Below are positions 23,551 through 35,063 of a stretch of DNA of 64,000 nt, piece by piece. The notes below the pieces were generated by a model that had not been told where the DNA came from, made no database searches, and saw only the letters and a program-made list of their open reading frames with translations. How positions within the stretch are numbered: position 1 is the stretch's first letter; each line of letters opens with the position of its first letter. The stretch comes from Hoplostethus atlanticus (taxonomy: Eukaryota > Chordata > Actinopteri > Trachichthyiformes > Trachichthyidae). The translations under genes were made by a program, and so were the position numbers. The stretch is from contig JAXDDX010000005.1 in NCBI GenBank assembly GCA_034670405.1, positions 6,208,001 through 6,272,000 of the forward strand, given 5' to 3'.

Positions 23551-23690
23551 AAGATCAAGCCTAGATAATTTTCAGCAAAATTTCCCTTTGTACTTTCTTT
23601 TTCAAGAATATCAAGAAAACCATACATTACAGAAACAACAAAATTGCTATGCAGTCACAGTGAGTTACAGAGGTTGTAACTGTTCCTTAC

Positions 23691-26600
23691 CAGATCTCCT
23701 TGAGTTTTGTGTTGTGAGAAAAGGCCTCAGAGAGGTGTTTGACCCCATCCACAGTGAACTGGTTATTGATTAACCTGCAGACAAATACATAAATAGGTTA
23801 GATCTTGACAATACCTGTCTGACCATTGTGTCCAATATAGCATGGCAGGTCTGATCCATAGTTGAATTATCTGTAGAGCTTGGTGGGGTGGTAAATATAT
23901 ACTGTATGATTACATGCATGCATGTTTGCCTTACCAAAGGTGGGATAGTCCCGTGTTTGCTCTGATCAACTCAGCCAAGTGTGGAGCCACATCATCAGAT
24001 AACTCATTCTGCACCAACCTATAACAGCAAAGAGTTGCTGCACTGCTCTACATATAGTATTTCAAATAAAAACAAAAATCACTTTGCTAGGACTAGATGA
24101 TTGATGGTCCACCATGTGTCAGAAAATCTACCAGAAAATCCTGAGGCAGCTGTTCTCCTTCAGTGCTTCAGCCAAGCTCTTCCCACCTTCTGATGTGATG
24201 CCATTGGCTGAAAGACTATAACAAGGAAATTCAAAGATTATTCAAAATCAAATTAGTAACTTCAGTTGATTAGTTTTATTCACTTGGTAATCAGTTGCAT
24301 TCTCACCTAAGGTTGGTAAGACTCGGGTGGTTCCTCAAAGCATCTGCAAATGCTTTTGCTCCCTCATCACCAATGGTGTTCCCCCACATTCTGGAAACAA
24401 AAAAATTAAAACCTTAATCTGAGGTGTGTCCGAAAGCATACAGCTACTACAAACCGTAATAAACCCTTACCCCACATCAAATATAGATGTGCTCTTCTGA
24501 ATGGCGCTGGCCAAATACCTCCCACCAAGACTAGTGATCTTGTTGTTACCAATCCTGAGGACAAAGGAGTCGTTCAGGTACTAATTCAAGATGCATGAAA
24601 ACAAAAATAAACTGATTTCATAAGACAACTATATGCAAGTTACAATTGGTAACATACTTGACAGTTCGCAACTTTGGGCATTCCTCAATTATCTGAGCAA
24701 CTAGCTTGGCGCCAACATCTGTAATGTGATTGTTGTAGAGCCTGATGAGAGAAACAAGTAAAAGTAAAGGCACATTAAGTAATCTTGACCTCCTGTATTG
24801 GCAAGCAGCAGTAACTGCAACAACATCGAATTTATCTACTACACAAGGCGGGACTGGGAGTGTCTTGAAACTCCAATGGGTGGGGAGTTTTTGTTCCAAA
24901 ACACAGTGCTGTCCAGAAAGTGAGTTTTGAAACACAGAAGCACTTGACCAAGCAAGGCAGGTTATGTAGGCTTGCTATGTCTTCCTCTCTGTTAAATCCT
25001 TTCTTGTCCTAGTTAGGCTTAATGTGAAAATGTATTGTCATTTAAAAGTGATAATTTGTAAATTGTTATTAAATGTATCTATTTGTATTATCTATATGTT
25101 GCAGTGAGCAGGAGCCAGACGTAAAAGAAAGGAAGCGCACAGGACTGTGCAGGACCGCAGTGAGCGGACCAGAGGGAGCCCTGTTATGTTGTGTGTGTCT
25201 TAATTGAGAAAAGACTAATAAAACCGGCGTGTCGCCCAACCTCAACCCTCTGTCTCTGCCCTCTCTCTCTGCCTGTCACAACCCGGTGGTAGCTTACAAA
25301 AACTACTGATTACCAATTTACATGCTGATGCAACCTTGTTGATAGCATGAAAAAAACACTCACTAAAATTAAGTTCATGTTCTATATGTCCATTTTAGCA
25401 GACAGCCATACTGCTGAATACTCCAGCTTATTCGCGTTAAGTAGAATAATAATAAGAATAATTGACATTTACTGACCCCAGGATTTCCACAACTTTGTGC
25501 TTACATAGCTCCTCTGCCAACACCTCAATGCTGCTGTCTGAGAGTTGATTGACACACAACCTGGAACAGGATAGTTTTGATTAGTGTTACGAATAATAGA
25601 CACAGTGAGTTTGAGGTTGTATCAGTTAATAGCCTTATCAGTGGAAAACAAAATTATAGTTTAGCACGTCTGTACTTCTTACCTCACCACTGTCATCTTA
25701 CAGAAGGATGGCTTCAGCTGCTTGACCCCATAGTCACTGATATTGTTGTTATCCATGTCAACCCCCAGCAGTTTCTGACGGTGCTGTAGCACAAAGTTCA
25801 GGGCAGTGCAGTCACCTGAGTACATATTACAATAGCCCAGTTTAATGAAGTTGGCTGTGATGCCTTTCGCTGCCAACTGGGCTATGTCTTTGCTGCCTGT
25901 CTCAAAGATGCATCTCAGCATCCATAGGAAATTGGGCAAAACATGAACCCTCTGGCCCTCATCACTGCTGTAGTGGGGCAGGCCGTGGAGGTGGAACTTT
26001 ACACTGGTGGAAAGGTAGGATTTGAGGATGGCCCGCTTTTTCTTTAACAGTAATGGAGGTACCACATGCTGCATCAAACCAGTGTGGGCTTTGGAAAGCA
26101 GTCCACACAAGAACAGATTAGTAAACTGAAGGTGCTCATCAGTTTTGAATGGTTCCTTTCCTCTGGACTTTGAAGACCCACGAATGCAGGAGGCCCAAGA
26201 CAGACAAAATGTCTCCCTTTTCCTATTACACTTTGTGAAGAACTTGAGGATGGAGCTAACAGCAGCCTGGTCATCCAACACAAGAGAAAATGCAGCCAAG
26301 AAAGACTGCAGGGTGATGTGGAGGAACTCAAAGGTGGCAGGGCTCCCACAGGCATCATACTGGCTAACAGATCGGAGGAAGCCCACAAGCAGGTCCTCCT
26401 CTATCAGGCCACAAGTAGTAATCTCCTCTTGGGTGAAAGTAAATCTGCCTCTCTCCATACCCTGAAGGGCTAGCTTGGCAAAGGCTGCCAGGGGCCTCAG
26501 CCCTGCTTGGAATGTTTCTGAGGTGCATCTAGTGCTTCTCTTTAGCAGGCCTGGTGGAGGCAAGGCCGAGCAGCTGAGGAAAACCTCAGACAACAAGAGG

Positions 26601-29381
26601 AAAATGTCAGTGAGTGTGACACAGGTTTCAGGCAGGTTGAAATTATCATGCATAGTGTGCAGGTGCTTGAAGCTCTTGAATACAATCCAGCAAAAGAGTG
26701 GGGTGGAGCAGAGGCCACAGAGGTGGGGGCTAGCATTCAGCTGAACTGATACCAGGTCTCGGTGCTCCTTCTCCTTGAAGTGCAGATCAGTGTAGGTCTT
26801 CATGTGAACTGGGGAGAACCCACGGAGAGCCACCTTCTTTCTGATCACCCTGCTCTGGACCTCGGTCCCTGTCCGTGAAGTCAACACCTTCTTAGAACCC
26901 TTGAGAAGTTTCCCACAGAGCAGGTTGATAAGCAACATGAGGGGATGTGCCCTCTCCTCCGGTGAGACTACCTCAGGTACATTCATCAGGTTCAGATCGC
27001 CCTGGATCTCATCATAGCCATCAAATGTAAAAAGAGCCTTCTCTGGGAAGCGCAGAATGTAATTAAACACCTCGTTATTCAGATCTTGGTCTGGGTAGCA
27101 GTTGTGTTTGAAGAGCAGGTCTCTGAGGGAGATCTCATCTGTCTCTTTGAAGGTGCAGAACATCCTGCAGCGGAACTTGAAAAAGAACATGGCATCTGTT
27201 TGCAGCTCCCGCTTGGCCCATAGGTTCTGGAGCCTCTGCAGGAGAATGGACTTGCCCATGCCAGCGTCTCCCATCACATAGATTGCCTCAGCTTGGGGAT
27301 TGAAGACGCCTTGCTCCCCCAGGAGCTGGTCCAGGCTCTCCAGGAATCCAAGGCTCTCATTGTGGTCATTCAACAACTCCATCAGTGTGTCAGTGTAGAG
27401 GTCCTCTAGCAGGGTCTCCTCCCGCTGGCCATATGACATGAGGAAGCGGGTGTCCCGGCCCATTTCATCCCTCAACTTCTCACAGTACCTGCTGACTGAG
27501 AGGGAAGCAAATGGTTCCTAGTTGATGAGTTAGTACAATACATAAACCCTCTCTGGATGGCATTAGTATTACCAGGGAAGGTCTGGTGATAGATCATTTT
27601 TACCTCATTGATTTTCTCCAACTAGCCCAGTAGAAATTCTGTCTGAAATTACCTACTGTAACTCTGATGTCCTGGGGTAATTTTAATCCCATCTGGATCT
27701 AGTGTTTCATGCAATTACTGATTTGGGCACCATGCGTCTGGATTACAAGGGCCAGTGCAGAGCATCACTCTTTAGATTAGATGAAACTTTAATGATCCTC
27801 ATGAGGAAATTAGGCTGTTGCAGCAAAATTAACAGGATTCAGCAGGGGAAAAAACAGATTATAAGGAAGAGACAATACAATAAAGCACAGTTTTTGCCAT
27901 AGAAAAAGAAAAATAGCAAAAAAGAGCTGCTGCCTCCGGTATTACAATGACATGGAGCCACTTAAGAGTTTTGCCTGTTTTGCTGTACTGTTGTGCGACG
28001 TGTTCCTCGATTATGATAGTGTCCCAGAAAATTATTTTACTGTTCAGATGACTGACTGGAATAACCAAGATGCATGGCCAAAAAACACCTCCTCTGGTAA
28101 TACTAATGCCGTCCGTAGAGGGCTACTGTCTAGAACTAAATCTGAGAATCAATGAAAAAAAATCTATGCTGAAATGTGTCAGATGCATTTTATATAGCCA
28201 AACTTCCTTAAAATGTACAAAGAAACAAGACAAGCACTGGTAGTTGGTACCAGACACTGGACTGGCACTTTGAAGATGACTAGTAGTGTCAATTTATTGG
28301 TAGATTTATTTTTTCTATATGATTACTTTCTTGTTTAGTGAAATGGGAAAAATGATCTTTATTAATAGTCTACTTCTATAAATACAAAACTGCTTCACCA
28401 GCACAATGTTACTGTATCTAAAAGATTCACTGAACCAAAAAAAATGCATCTATTCATTTTAGATTTTCTTAAAATATAAAATAATTGGCCTTATTAACCT
28501 TTCCTATGTCTAGTTAGTGTGGGGCCCTGCCCTCACAATGTCTAGCAATGGACTTGAATCCAGAATACTAAATGTCAAGAAAACCATCCCCAGCATTGTG
28601 GAAATAATTTATTTTATACCTTTAGAAGCTGGTGTCCACATATGCTTGCCAATTTAAATTTACAAAAAGTGAAGAAACTTTGCACAAGACTGTCTATGAT
28701 GGACATCAACATGGCGTGCACGACCATATTTCACAATTTTCTGCTTTGTGTGGGCACCTGTGGCAGCCGATGCCATTCTTTTCTATGGACATGTAGAGTG
28801 ACTCAGTGAGTTAGGGACATTCACGAACATGATTGTGGGTGTGATACTTACTAGGATCTGTATTAACCACTTGTATCTCCAGTATGAAATCTTTTGGTTT
28901 GTAGTTGATCTCTTTCAGCCATGGCTGGAGATCTACGTATGCATCACATACTTTATGTAGGATGTAAATAAAGTATTCACAGGCCTCCTCCCCTTTGCAC
29001 TCAAGGAGCTCCAAGATTTTGCGTACCTACCAAAAATCAAGAGTGTTTCAGTGATTTATTTCACAACCAATCAGTTTTTACTTCACTGCTAATTTGTACA
29101 TAGAAAGATATTACACAATGTAGATGAAAAAATATAAGGAAAATGAAATGCTGCAGTTGCCACTGGAATTTCTGATTGCCAGGATCCTCTTTTCGTTTTA
29201 CTACCTGGTCTGTCTTGGTAATAGTGCGCTGGACAATCTCAACATCTTCTACACAAAGGAAGCCACTGGCCAACAGGTTGTCCAGGATGCAATGAATGCT
29301 CTTCACCCGAGAGACCAGCAACTCTCTGTAGGATGTGAGAATGTGGAGACTGGACGCCTTGCCTTCATCTCTCTGACACAT
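23691..29381 (-). CDS. nod1: nod1, NOD-like receptor (CARD-NACHT-LRR)
   Basis: Ten exons are placed on -: 29,205-29,381 and 28,852-29,026 (CARD), 25,683-27,495 (NACHT and winged-helix region), then seven LRR exons of exactly 84 bp at 25,477-25,560, 24,658-24,741, 24,471-24,554, 24,307-24,390, 24,132-24,215, 23,935-24,018 and 23,691-23,774. All have GT-AG borders in compatible phase. Visible motifs are SYRELLVSRVKSIHC in the CARD, Walker A GDAGMGKS near residue 190, Walker B LFTFDGYDE, the LTSRTGTEV sensor region and CSTPLFCWIVFKSF. Each LRR exon follows the L..N.I...G...LA pattern. The set gives about 917 residues; human NOD1 has 953. It senses cytosolic peptidoglycan fragments and signals through RIPK2 to NF-kB. 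The start is the first ATG after an in-frame stop. The last coding exon is uncertain. Confidence 0.93.
24965..25090. repeat. Local duplicate of the 23.26-23.50 kb segment
   Basis: The block GTAGGCTTGCTATGTCTTCC, CTGTTAAATCC, TGTCCTAGTTAGGCTTAATG and TTAAATGTATC occurs in the same order at 23,262-23,495 and here. A roughly 100-base piece is missing from this copy. Both lie in or beside nod1 introns and derive from the same LINE 3' region. Confidence 0.6.
25097..25290 (+). mobile_element. Possible solo-LTR-like fragment in a nod1 intron
   Basis: A GC-richer tract begins TGTTGCAGTGAGC and contains AATAAAACC like a poly(A) signal, followed by a CT-rich tail and CCTGTCACAACCCGG. The shape is that of R-U5 of an LTR followed by a primer site, but no clear target duplication was seen. 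Confidence 0.35.
27502..28851 (-). other. nod1 intron with LINE tail
   Basis: Intron between the CARD and NACHT exons. Positions 27,772-27,900 (GATTAGATGAAACTTTAATG) match the 3' tail style of fish L2-like LINEs. Nothing else was recognised. Confidence 0.6.
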
Positions 29382-30715
29382 CTTTATGGAAGATCAGTCA
29401 GCTTTATAGTGGGATTTCAAATTATACACAATAGAAACTTTACGACAGCAATATAACATGACATATACGCCACTCTCTCTCTCGATCTCTCTTCGATACG
29501 TCCCGTTCTTTTGAATGAATACATCGTTTCGCCCAACTTCATTCAAAAATCTGTTTATTTAATCTCGTAGAGCATGACTTCAGACGTATGATGAATTAAA
29601 GGATCGTCTAGTAAATTCCCCATACAAATGATTTACCAAACCTTACGTACCAAGCAGCACTTTATTTCAATACAATCTCAACTTTAAGACCTACAATTAG
29701 TTCATATTGGTCACTAACGTCGTGTAATTTAGTGGAAGAAGACTAGGGGAAGTAACAGATGAATTCAAAAGGCCTTAAATCTTGGTCTACCAGCTATGTA
29801 CGTACTGCCGATAAGCAAGACAAAATTTAAGTGTCAGATTTTAAAGTTGTTTGGTATACCGTGCTCTCAATACGAGAAAACGGCACGTATCGGAGATAAA
29901 TATAAGCCAACTGTATGTACAACTGTTAACACACAAACACTCTTGCTGTAAAGGCAAAACTTTAACCCTACCATTGTGTTGTGTCCACACCCGAGTTCTC
30001 CAAATATCACCAACAGAAGAAAACTCAACAGAACACGATGAAATAACGACTCTAATTTAAATCTCACATGCACTTTCTATACATTTAACAAATGATCCGA
30101 TCCAAATACACCTATATTGGATCTAGCCTGTCTGTTTACAGGAAGTGAAAGTAAAGAGTAGATGCGCGTAATTTCCCCCCGGAATTCCGCAAACCTACAG
30201 ATGCTGCCTTCATGTTCCGTCCGAAATATAACGACGTGAATGAGAACAATAAAGTGCTAAATACCGCTGGTAATGTCAGAATTTGTTCTGTGGTTGTGAA
30301 AGTGAGGTCCTTGCGGGGGTTTTAAGAGATCCCCAGCAAGATGAGGAATAGTTAAATGTCACTATAATTCAACTAACCAGAAATTCTCCCAATAAGAGAA
30401 TATATAGAAGAATGAGTGATCAGATGTTTCACTTTCTCCACCATTATCTTCCCACAAAAAGTGTAGACAATTCTACAATTCAATATTAAATCAATAACAA
30501 CTTAAATCTTACCATGTGGGTCACTTTGGACTAAATCAAATATAGGTCTGTGACATGCTGCTGTAACATGTTTGAAATCCACTGTACTGTAATACATGAG
30601 CTGCCAAAATGTGACCTCATCAACTGATGGTAGAAGTGTTCGCTGTATATATCATGTATATATACATTTATTATGTATATAATAAATAATTATTACTGTA
30701 TATTTCTATTTATCT
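29382..30715 (-). promoter_or_regulatory. nod1: nod1 5' region
   Basis: This stretch upstream of the first nod1 ATG has no other gene. It should hold the 5' UTR and promoter, but no TATA box or initiator could be fixed. At 30,141-30,150 there is GGAAGTGAAA, which fits the ETS-IRF composite element GGAANNGAAA, a site type used in myeloid immune genes. A single such word can occur by chance. Confidence 0.35.
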
Positions 30716-31100
30716 TGTTCCACAAAGCAGGTTTAGAAAAGCGGCGATTAACCTCGCAAGCCTGGTTTGAGTTAACCTAACAAGTCAATCAGGGCTAAAT
30801 CGGTTCCACGAAACCGAAGTCAAGGTACAGTGATCTGACTAATCCAAGCCAGGTTCAAGCAATCCAGGGGGCTGTTCCACAAAGCAGGCTTAGAAAAGCG
30901 GCGATTAACCTCACAAGCCTGGTTTGAGTTAACCTAACAAACCAATCGGGGCTAAAGCGGTTCCACGAAGCCCAAGTCAAGCTACCGTGATCTGGCTAAA
31001 CCGAGCCAGGCTCAAGCAATCCATCTAATTGCACGTGCACATTTATACACAGTTTATTTAAGCAGCCCGAGAGGTCGATCATGGATCTGATCGATTCATC

Positions 31101-31225
31101 ATGGCGAAAAATGACGGTAAAGACAGAGCCGCAATGTTCACGGCCACTGAACAGCGACTTTTAGTGGAGGTCTATGGAGAATTCAGCCATATTACAATGA
31201 AAAGGGAAATACGATTTCCATAAAT
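31101..31225 (+). pseudogene. Myb/SANT-like Harbinger protein, frameshifted
   Basis: The frame starts MAKNDGKDRAAMFTATEQRL and then loses phase after the GEFSHI word. It meets a stop about 40 codons in. The intact counterpart of the same exon is at 32,357-32,526. Confidence 0.7.
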
Positions 31226-31512
31226 AAAGGGAGAGAGAAAGATTGGCAACGAGTTGCTGCTAGATTGAATGCGTAAGTAATTGTTGAATTAAAAACGAAC
31301 AAATTGTATAGACCTTATTAAATATCATGTGTTCCAACAATATTAAAGAACTGAAAAGCTGTGCTAAAAATATTATAAATGAAACCATGCCATATATGAA
31401 ACCTCAAGACTGTAAATGTACTATCTATCGCCATAAATGATGTAGTAAAGGCTGTACGTAAGGTTTCATCTTACTACATTAAAATCATCGTACTGTAGGC
31501 TACTGGACCCTA

Positions 31513-31579
31513 TATGGGGATCGAACTCACAACCTTAAGACTGAGAGTCTCATGCTCTACTGACTGAGCTGTTTGGGCT
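31513..31579 (-). other. tRNA-Lys-like sequence inside Harbinger element
   Basis: On -, box A (CAGCTCAGTCAGTAGAGC) and box B (GTTCGATCCC) are present. The anticodon loop reads CTCTCAG, so the anticodon is CTC in a tRNA-Lys-like body. The acceptor stem does not close. Confidence 0.65.
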
Positions 31580-32356
31580 GGTTCTTACTTCTATTATATT
31601 TTTATGAAATCGGTTGTTTCCATCCTGGAAATTGATCAGCTGAAAGCGTGTTCTACAGTGACTGTAAATCCCATACAGTAACAGTGAATGCGTCTCCTAG
31701 CAACCGCGGAAACATCTTGACATATATTCAAGATATTCAAGATACTTTATTATTTCAATGAATTTGTTAAATAAAAATAATTTAGAAAATAAAATAATAT
31801 TGTGTCATCAAATAATTATTTCTATAAGTTGTAACCGTTTTCTAAAAGCAATACGACACTTGAGGTCTCGCTGGACACTCATGGTTAAATGGGGTTGCCT
31901 AGCAACGCTCTGAACCGTGACTGTATCTCCGATACAGCCTACATCATTTTATATTTTTTATTTTCTATTAACGTTACATTTTATGTCTGATAGTGTAGGG
32001 TCTAGGGTAATAGTGTTGAACATTAGGATGGCGGAACCTTGTTTGAAAATCATTGCGTTTCAGTCGGATCAGTGTTACGGGAGTACTGATTAAGCTTCAA
32101 CTGTGGTTTAGCCTGATATCTAGCCTGCCCCGAGGCAGTTTGGAAGCATAAGTTGCCACAGCAACTTGGCTTGAACTATGCTGAGCTTGCTTTGTGGAAC
32201 CGAATAAACCTGAAAATGAGCCAGACTAAGTGAAATAAGCCTGGATAAGTGGTAAGCTCGCTTCGTGGAACACCCCTAAGATAATTGTGCGTGCACAGTT
32301 GTACACAGTTTATTTAAGCAGCCCGAGAGGTCGATCATGGATCTGATCGATTTATC

Positions 32357-32526
32357 ATGGCAAAAAAAGACGCTAAAGACAGAACCGCAATGTTCACAGC
32401 CACTGAGCAGCAACTTTTAGTGGAAGTCTATGAAGAATTCAGCCATATAACTAAAAAGGGAAATACGATTACCATAAATAAAGGGAGAGAGAAAGCTTGG
32501 CAACAAATTGCTGATCGATTGAATGC
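32357..32526 (+). CDS. Myb/SANT-like Harbinger protein, first exon
   Basis: The open exon starts MAKKDAKDRTAMFTATEQQL, continues with LVEVYEEFSHITKKG and REKAWQQIADRLNA, and stops at a clean donor GTAAGT. The spacing of W/hydrophobic residues is that of the Myb/SANT-like (MADF-like) DNA-binding partner encoded next to Harbinger transposases. Later exons are missing because the element is truncated at about 32,534. Confidence 0.7.
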
Positions 32527-32744
32527 GTAAGTAAGGACGGCAAGGATGGGAAAAATGCAGAGGACAAAATAATTCGGACACCCTCCCTGCATGTGTTGTG
32601 TTCAGCGGTCACTACCCCTTGCATGCGTGTGTTGTGTATGCAATAGTGTAATGTCAATAAATCAATCTTAATCTTAGCGTGATCTGGAACACCTGTGCCG
32701 CCCAGTGTGTTCCTATGGGGCGCCCAATGTAACCCACTGGATTT

Positions 32745-33085
32745 CATCCACGAAATCCATTTTGTGCCACGAAATTCATTTTTGTCACACAAAATCCAAA
32801 AACACCTTGTTTGATTTCGTCCACGAAATGCATATGGGCGTCTAGTGGATTTTGTCCACTAAATCCATTTTGTGATACACGGCATGCATTTCGTCCGGCA
32901 CCAAATCCATTTCGGCAATTTCGTCCGGCATGAAATGCATTTCGTCAATTTCGTCCGGTACCAAATCAATTTTGTCCATTTCGTCCGCATTTCGTCGATT
33001 TCGTGCGGCACGAAAATCACGAAATGACTTTCGTGAAACACGGCACGCATTTCGTGGACGGAAATGCATTCTGTGGACTTAAAAG
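32745..33085. repeat. Subterminal array of TTTCGTCC/GGACGAAA words, left
   Basis: More than a dozen copies of ATTTCGTCC, AAATCCATTTTGT, GGCACGAAAT and their reverse complements lie within 340 bases, in both orientations. They form a dense palindromic cluster just inside the left end. Such subterminal arrays are often transposase binding sites in large DNA transposons. The binding role is inference. Confidence 0.75.
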
Positions 33086-34089
33086 GTATCCTTATGCATA
33101 TGCTGTCACTGGCCTACTTTCACTGGCCTATTTTCACTGCCCATTTTCACCCACTAGATGGCGCATAGGTGATGCAGAAAGCTCGGCACACTAAAATGTT
33201 TGGCATTTTACGGCACTAAATTAATTTAATATTTAATAATTAAGGTTTGAAACCATGGAACAAAGCAAACTTTCTCCAACAGCAACAGTGCTGTCACAGA
33301 GAGTTGCATAGCCTACCATTCATAAAAGTCATTAGCCTATTTCCTTTAGTGAGGGAATCGCTTTTAGACCACACAGCGTTACAGCTGATGTTGGCATCCA
33401 CAGCAATCTAATAACCCTTCTTTGGAATAACCAAATTTAACAAAATATCCAGAGGGGGTGGGTGGGTGGTGTAACCACTAATTTATTGTGTAACATGGAC
33501 AAGTGCCTCACGCTTGAGTAAGCAAAACATCAAAAAGGAGAGGCAGTTAAATGATAAACTGCAATGAAGTATAAGGTATTTAAAAAAAGAAGACGTATTT
33601 CTTCGTCATTTTGAATTTACTGCATGGAATTGGAATAAACGTATTATTCACGCACTCGTCTCTCGTCTCCTGAGGGCACAGCATTTCCAGTGTTTGATCA
33701 ATTTAAATTTAAAATCTCAACGTCCAGTGAAGTCAGCCCATAACCTTTCTAATGTTAACAGACAATTACTCCAAAATACTGTTTTTTAAATGGTTTAAAA
33801 GCATATGCAATGCATGGGGTTAAAAGTGCGCTTAGGGAAACAAGAGACAAGTGCATGTGTAACACCCAAGACAGTCAGGCAAACTCAGGGTGACACTGTT
33901 AAAGTGAGGGGTTTATTCAGAAAGAATTAATAAATAGATAAATAAATCATTGAACTGCTTATTTCTTTATTTCTTTGCTTACTCAAATGCTTTAGGGGAA
34001 GTGATTGTGCAAGTTATACAATCAAGTAAAGGGTATGCTTCCATTTCCCCACTAAGGTTTTAGCGGTGCTTTATTTGTGTACGAGGTTA

Positions 34090-34317
34090 TTAAATTGTTG
34101 TTGATACCGACATCAGCTGTAAAGCTTTGTGGTCTATTGGCTGAAGGGGTTCAATAGTCCAGAGCTGAAAGTGAGCTGACTGTCCATGTTCACCTTCTGA
34201 AAAAATGACTATTTTCCATATTCCTTTAGGTTTAAATGTGTTATTAGGCAAAGTGAGGTGGAAATAATGAGGTCCATCCCCAGCTATAGGAGTCTGCTCT
34301 ATATACTTCTGGTTCAT
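34090..34317 (-). CDS. Arm-encoded ORF, unrecognised (left copy)
   Basis: A 75-codon frame starts MNQKYIEQTPIAGDG and continues with HYFHLTLPNNTF, GIWKIVIFSEGEHGQ and AHFQLWTIEPLQP. The same frame is kept in the right arm (57,761-58,018) for the first 65 residues, after which a small indel changes the tail. It diverges from the first exon at 35,064. I do not recognise the protein. An AG at the CAG within ATGAACCAG could also be a splice acceptor, so it may be an internal exon. Confidence 0.4.
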   Translation of the reverse strand: MNQKYIEQTPIAGDGPHYFHLTLPNNTFKPKGIWKIVIFSEGEHGQSAHFQLWTIEPLQPIDHKALQLMSVSTTI

Positions 34318-35063
34318 TGTTTGAAATTAAATAAGAGACACATAATTCAGACAGTTTTAACACTGAACATAACTGAATTTAGTAAGGCTGTACAAGGCTG
34401 AACATGTTACACGTTATCTTGATTGCATACAATTCTAAAAGGATGAGAGGACAGAGTTCAAACTAGATTATTTTAATGGGAAAATTTGGAAATTACAAAA
34501 TAAAGTGCACAAACAAAGTAAAACCAGATTTCTCTTCTCTGCTGCCTTACCTATGGCCCCACAACTGGCCAAGTAACGATTGTGCAGTTGAGTACAGAAG
34601 GGAAATCTGTACTCTCTAATGGATATGGTTTGAAATGTAGCAAAGGCAAGTAAAAGTGAAATTACTGACTTACTCAAAAAAGTAAAAACACACAAACTAC
34701 TCAATTACAGTAATGTGAGTAAATTAAATAAGTGACTTCCACCCTTGGTAATTTGCCACTATTGCAGTAGCCTAATAGAAAGTACTATACAGTGTAGTTT
34801 CCCTAAAAGGGTTGCAGTTTACTCTCTTAAGCCCCCAATCACATTCCAACCGTGGTTGGAAGTGGTAGTAGTTTTTTTTTCAGTGCAGGTTTTGTGCTTA
34901 AATTTGCCGGGTGAATTCATTGTGCGCCTTTTTTGTCTAATCAGATACTTGTGCGCCAATTTTATGCCCATGGTTGAGTTTATCTGTCAGATAGTACAAC
35001 GTTACCAGAGCAGAAAGGGAGAATAATACATCACTGGTTTATGCGGCAGGTTCAAGGCTAACG

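Larger units (their letters stand above)
30868..32277. mobile_element. Inner Harbinger copy, internally deleted
   Basis: Termini are GGGGCTGTTCCACAAAGC and, on the right, GCTTCGTGGAACACCCC, and the flanking triplets are CAG and AAG. The left 250 bases match the outer copy. The right 690 bases match the end of the autonomous copy at 50.26-50.95 kb. The transposase is absent, a frameshifted Myb-like start (31,101) remains, and there is a tRNA-like segment at 31,513-31,579. Confidence 0.8.
30716..32534 (+). mobile_element. Harbinger copy interrupted by a copy of its own family
   Basis: The outer copy starts TGTTCCACAAAGCAGG at 30,716 and runs to about 30,867. It is broken by the inner element (30,868-32,277) and resumes with AAGATAATTGTGCGTGCAC, the words that follow in the related copy at 47.1 kb. 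It then carries Myb-like exon 1 (32,357-32,526) and ends near 32,534, so its 3' half is missing. Confidence 0.75.

Noticed and set aside
23519..23773. + strand 84-residue ORF
   Set aside because: Antisense of the last LRR exon of nod1 and the following intron.
26145..26744. + strand ORFs across the nod1 NACHT exon
   Set aside because: Shadow frames of the long nod1 exon on -.
34468..34704. Mirrored ORF MSSLCVFTFLSKS... (also at 57,377-57,592)
   Set aside because: Open in both arms, but the sequence is AT-rich with repeat-like ACTTTTACTTG words and a different end in each copy. Likely chance in a recent duplication.
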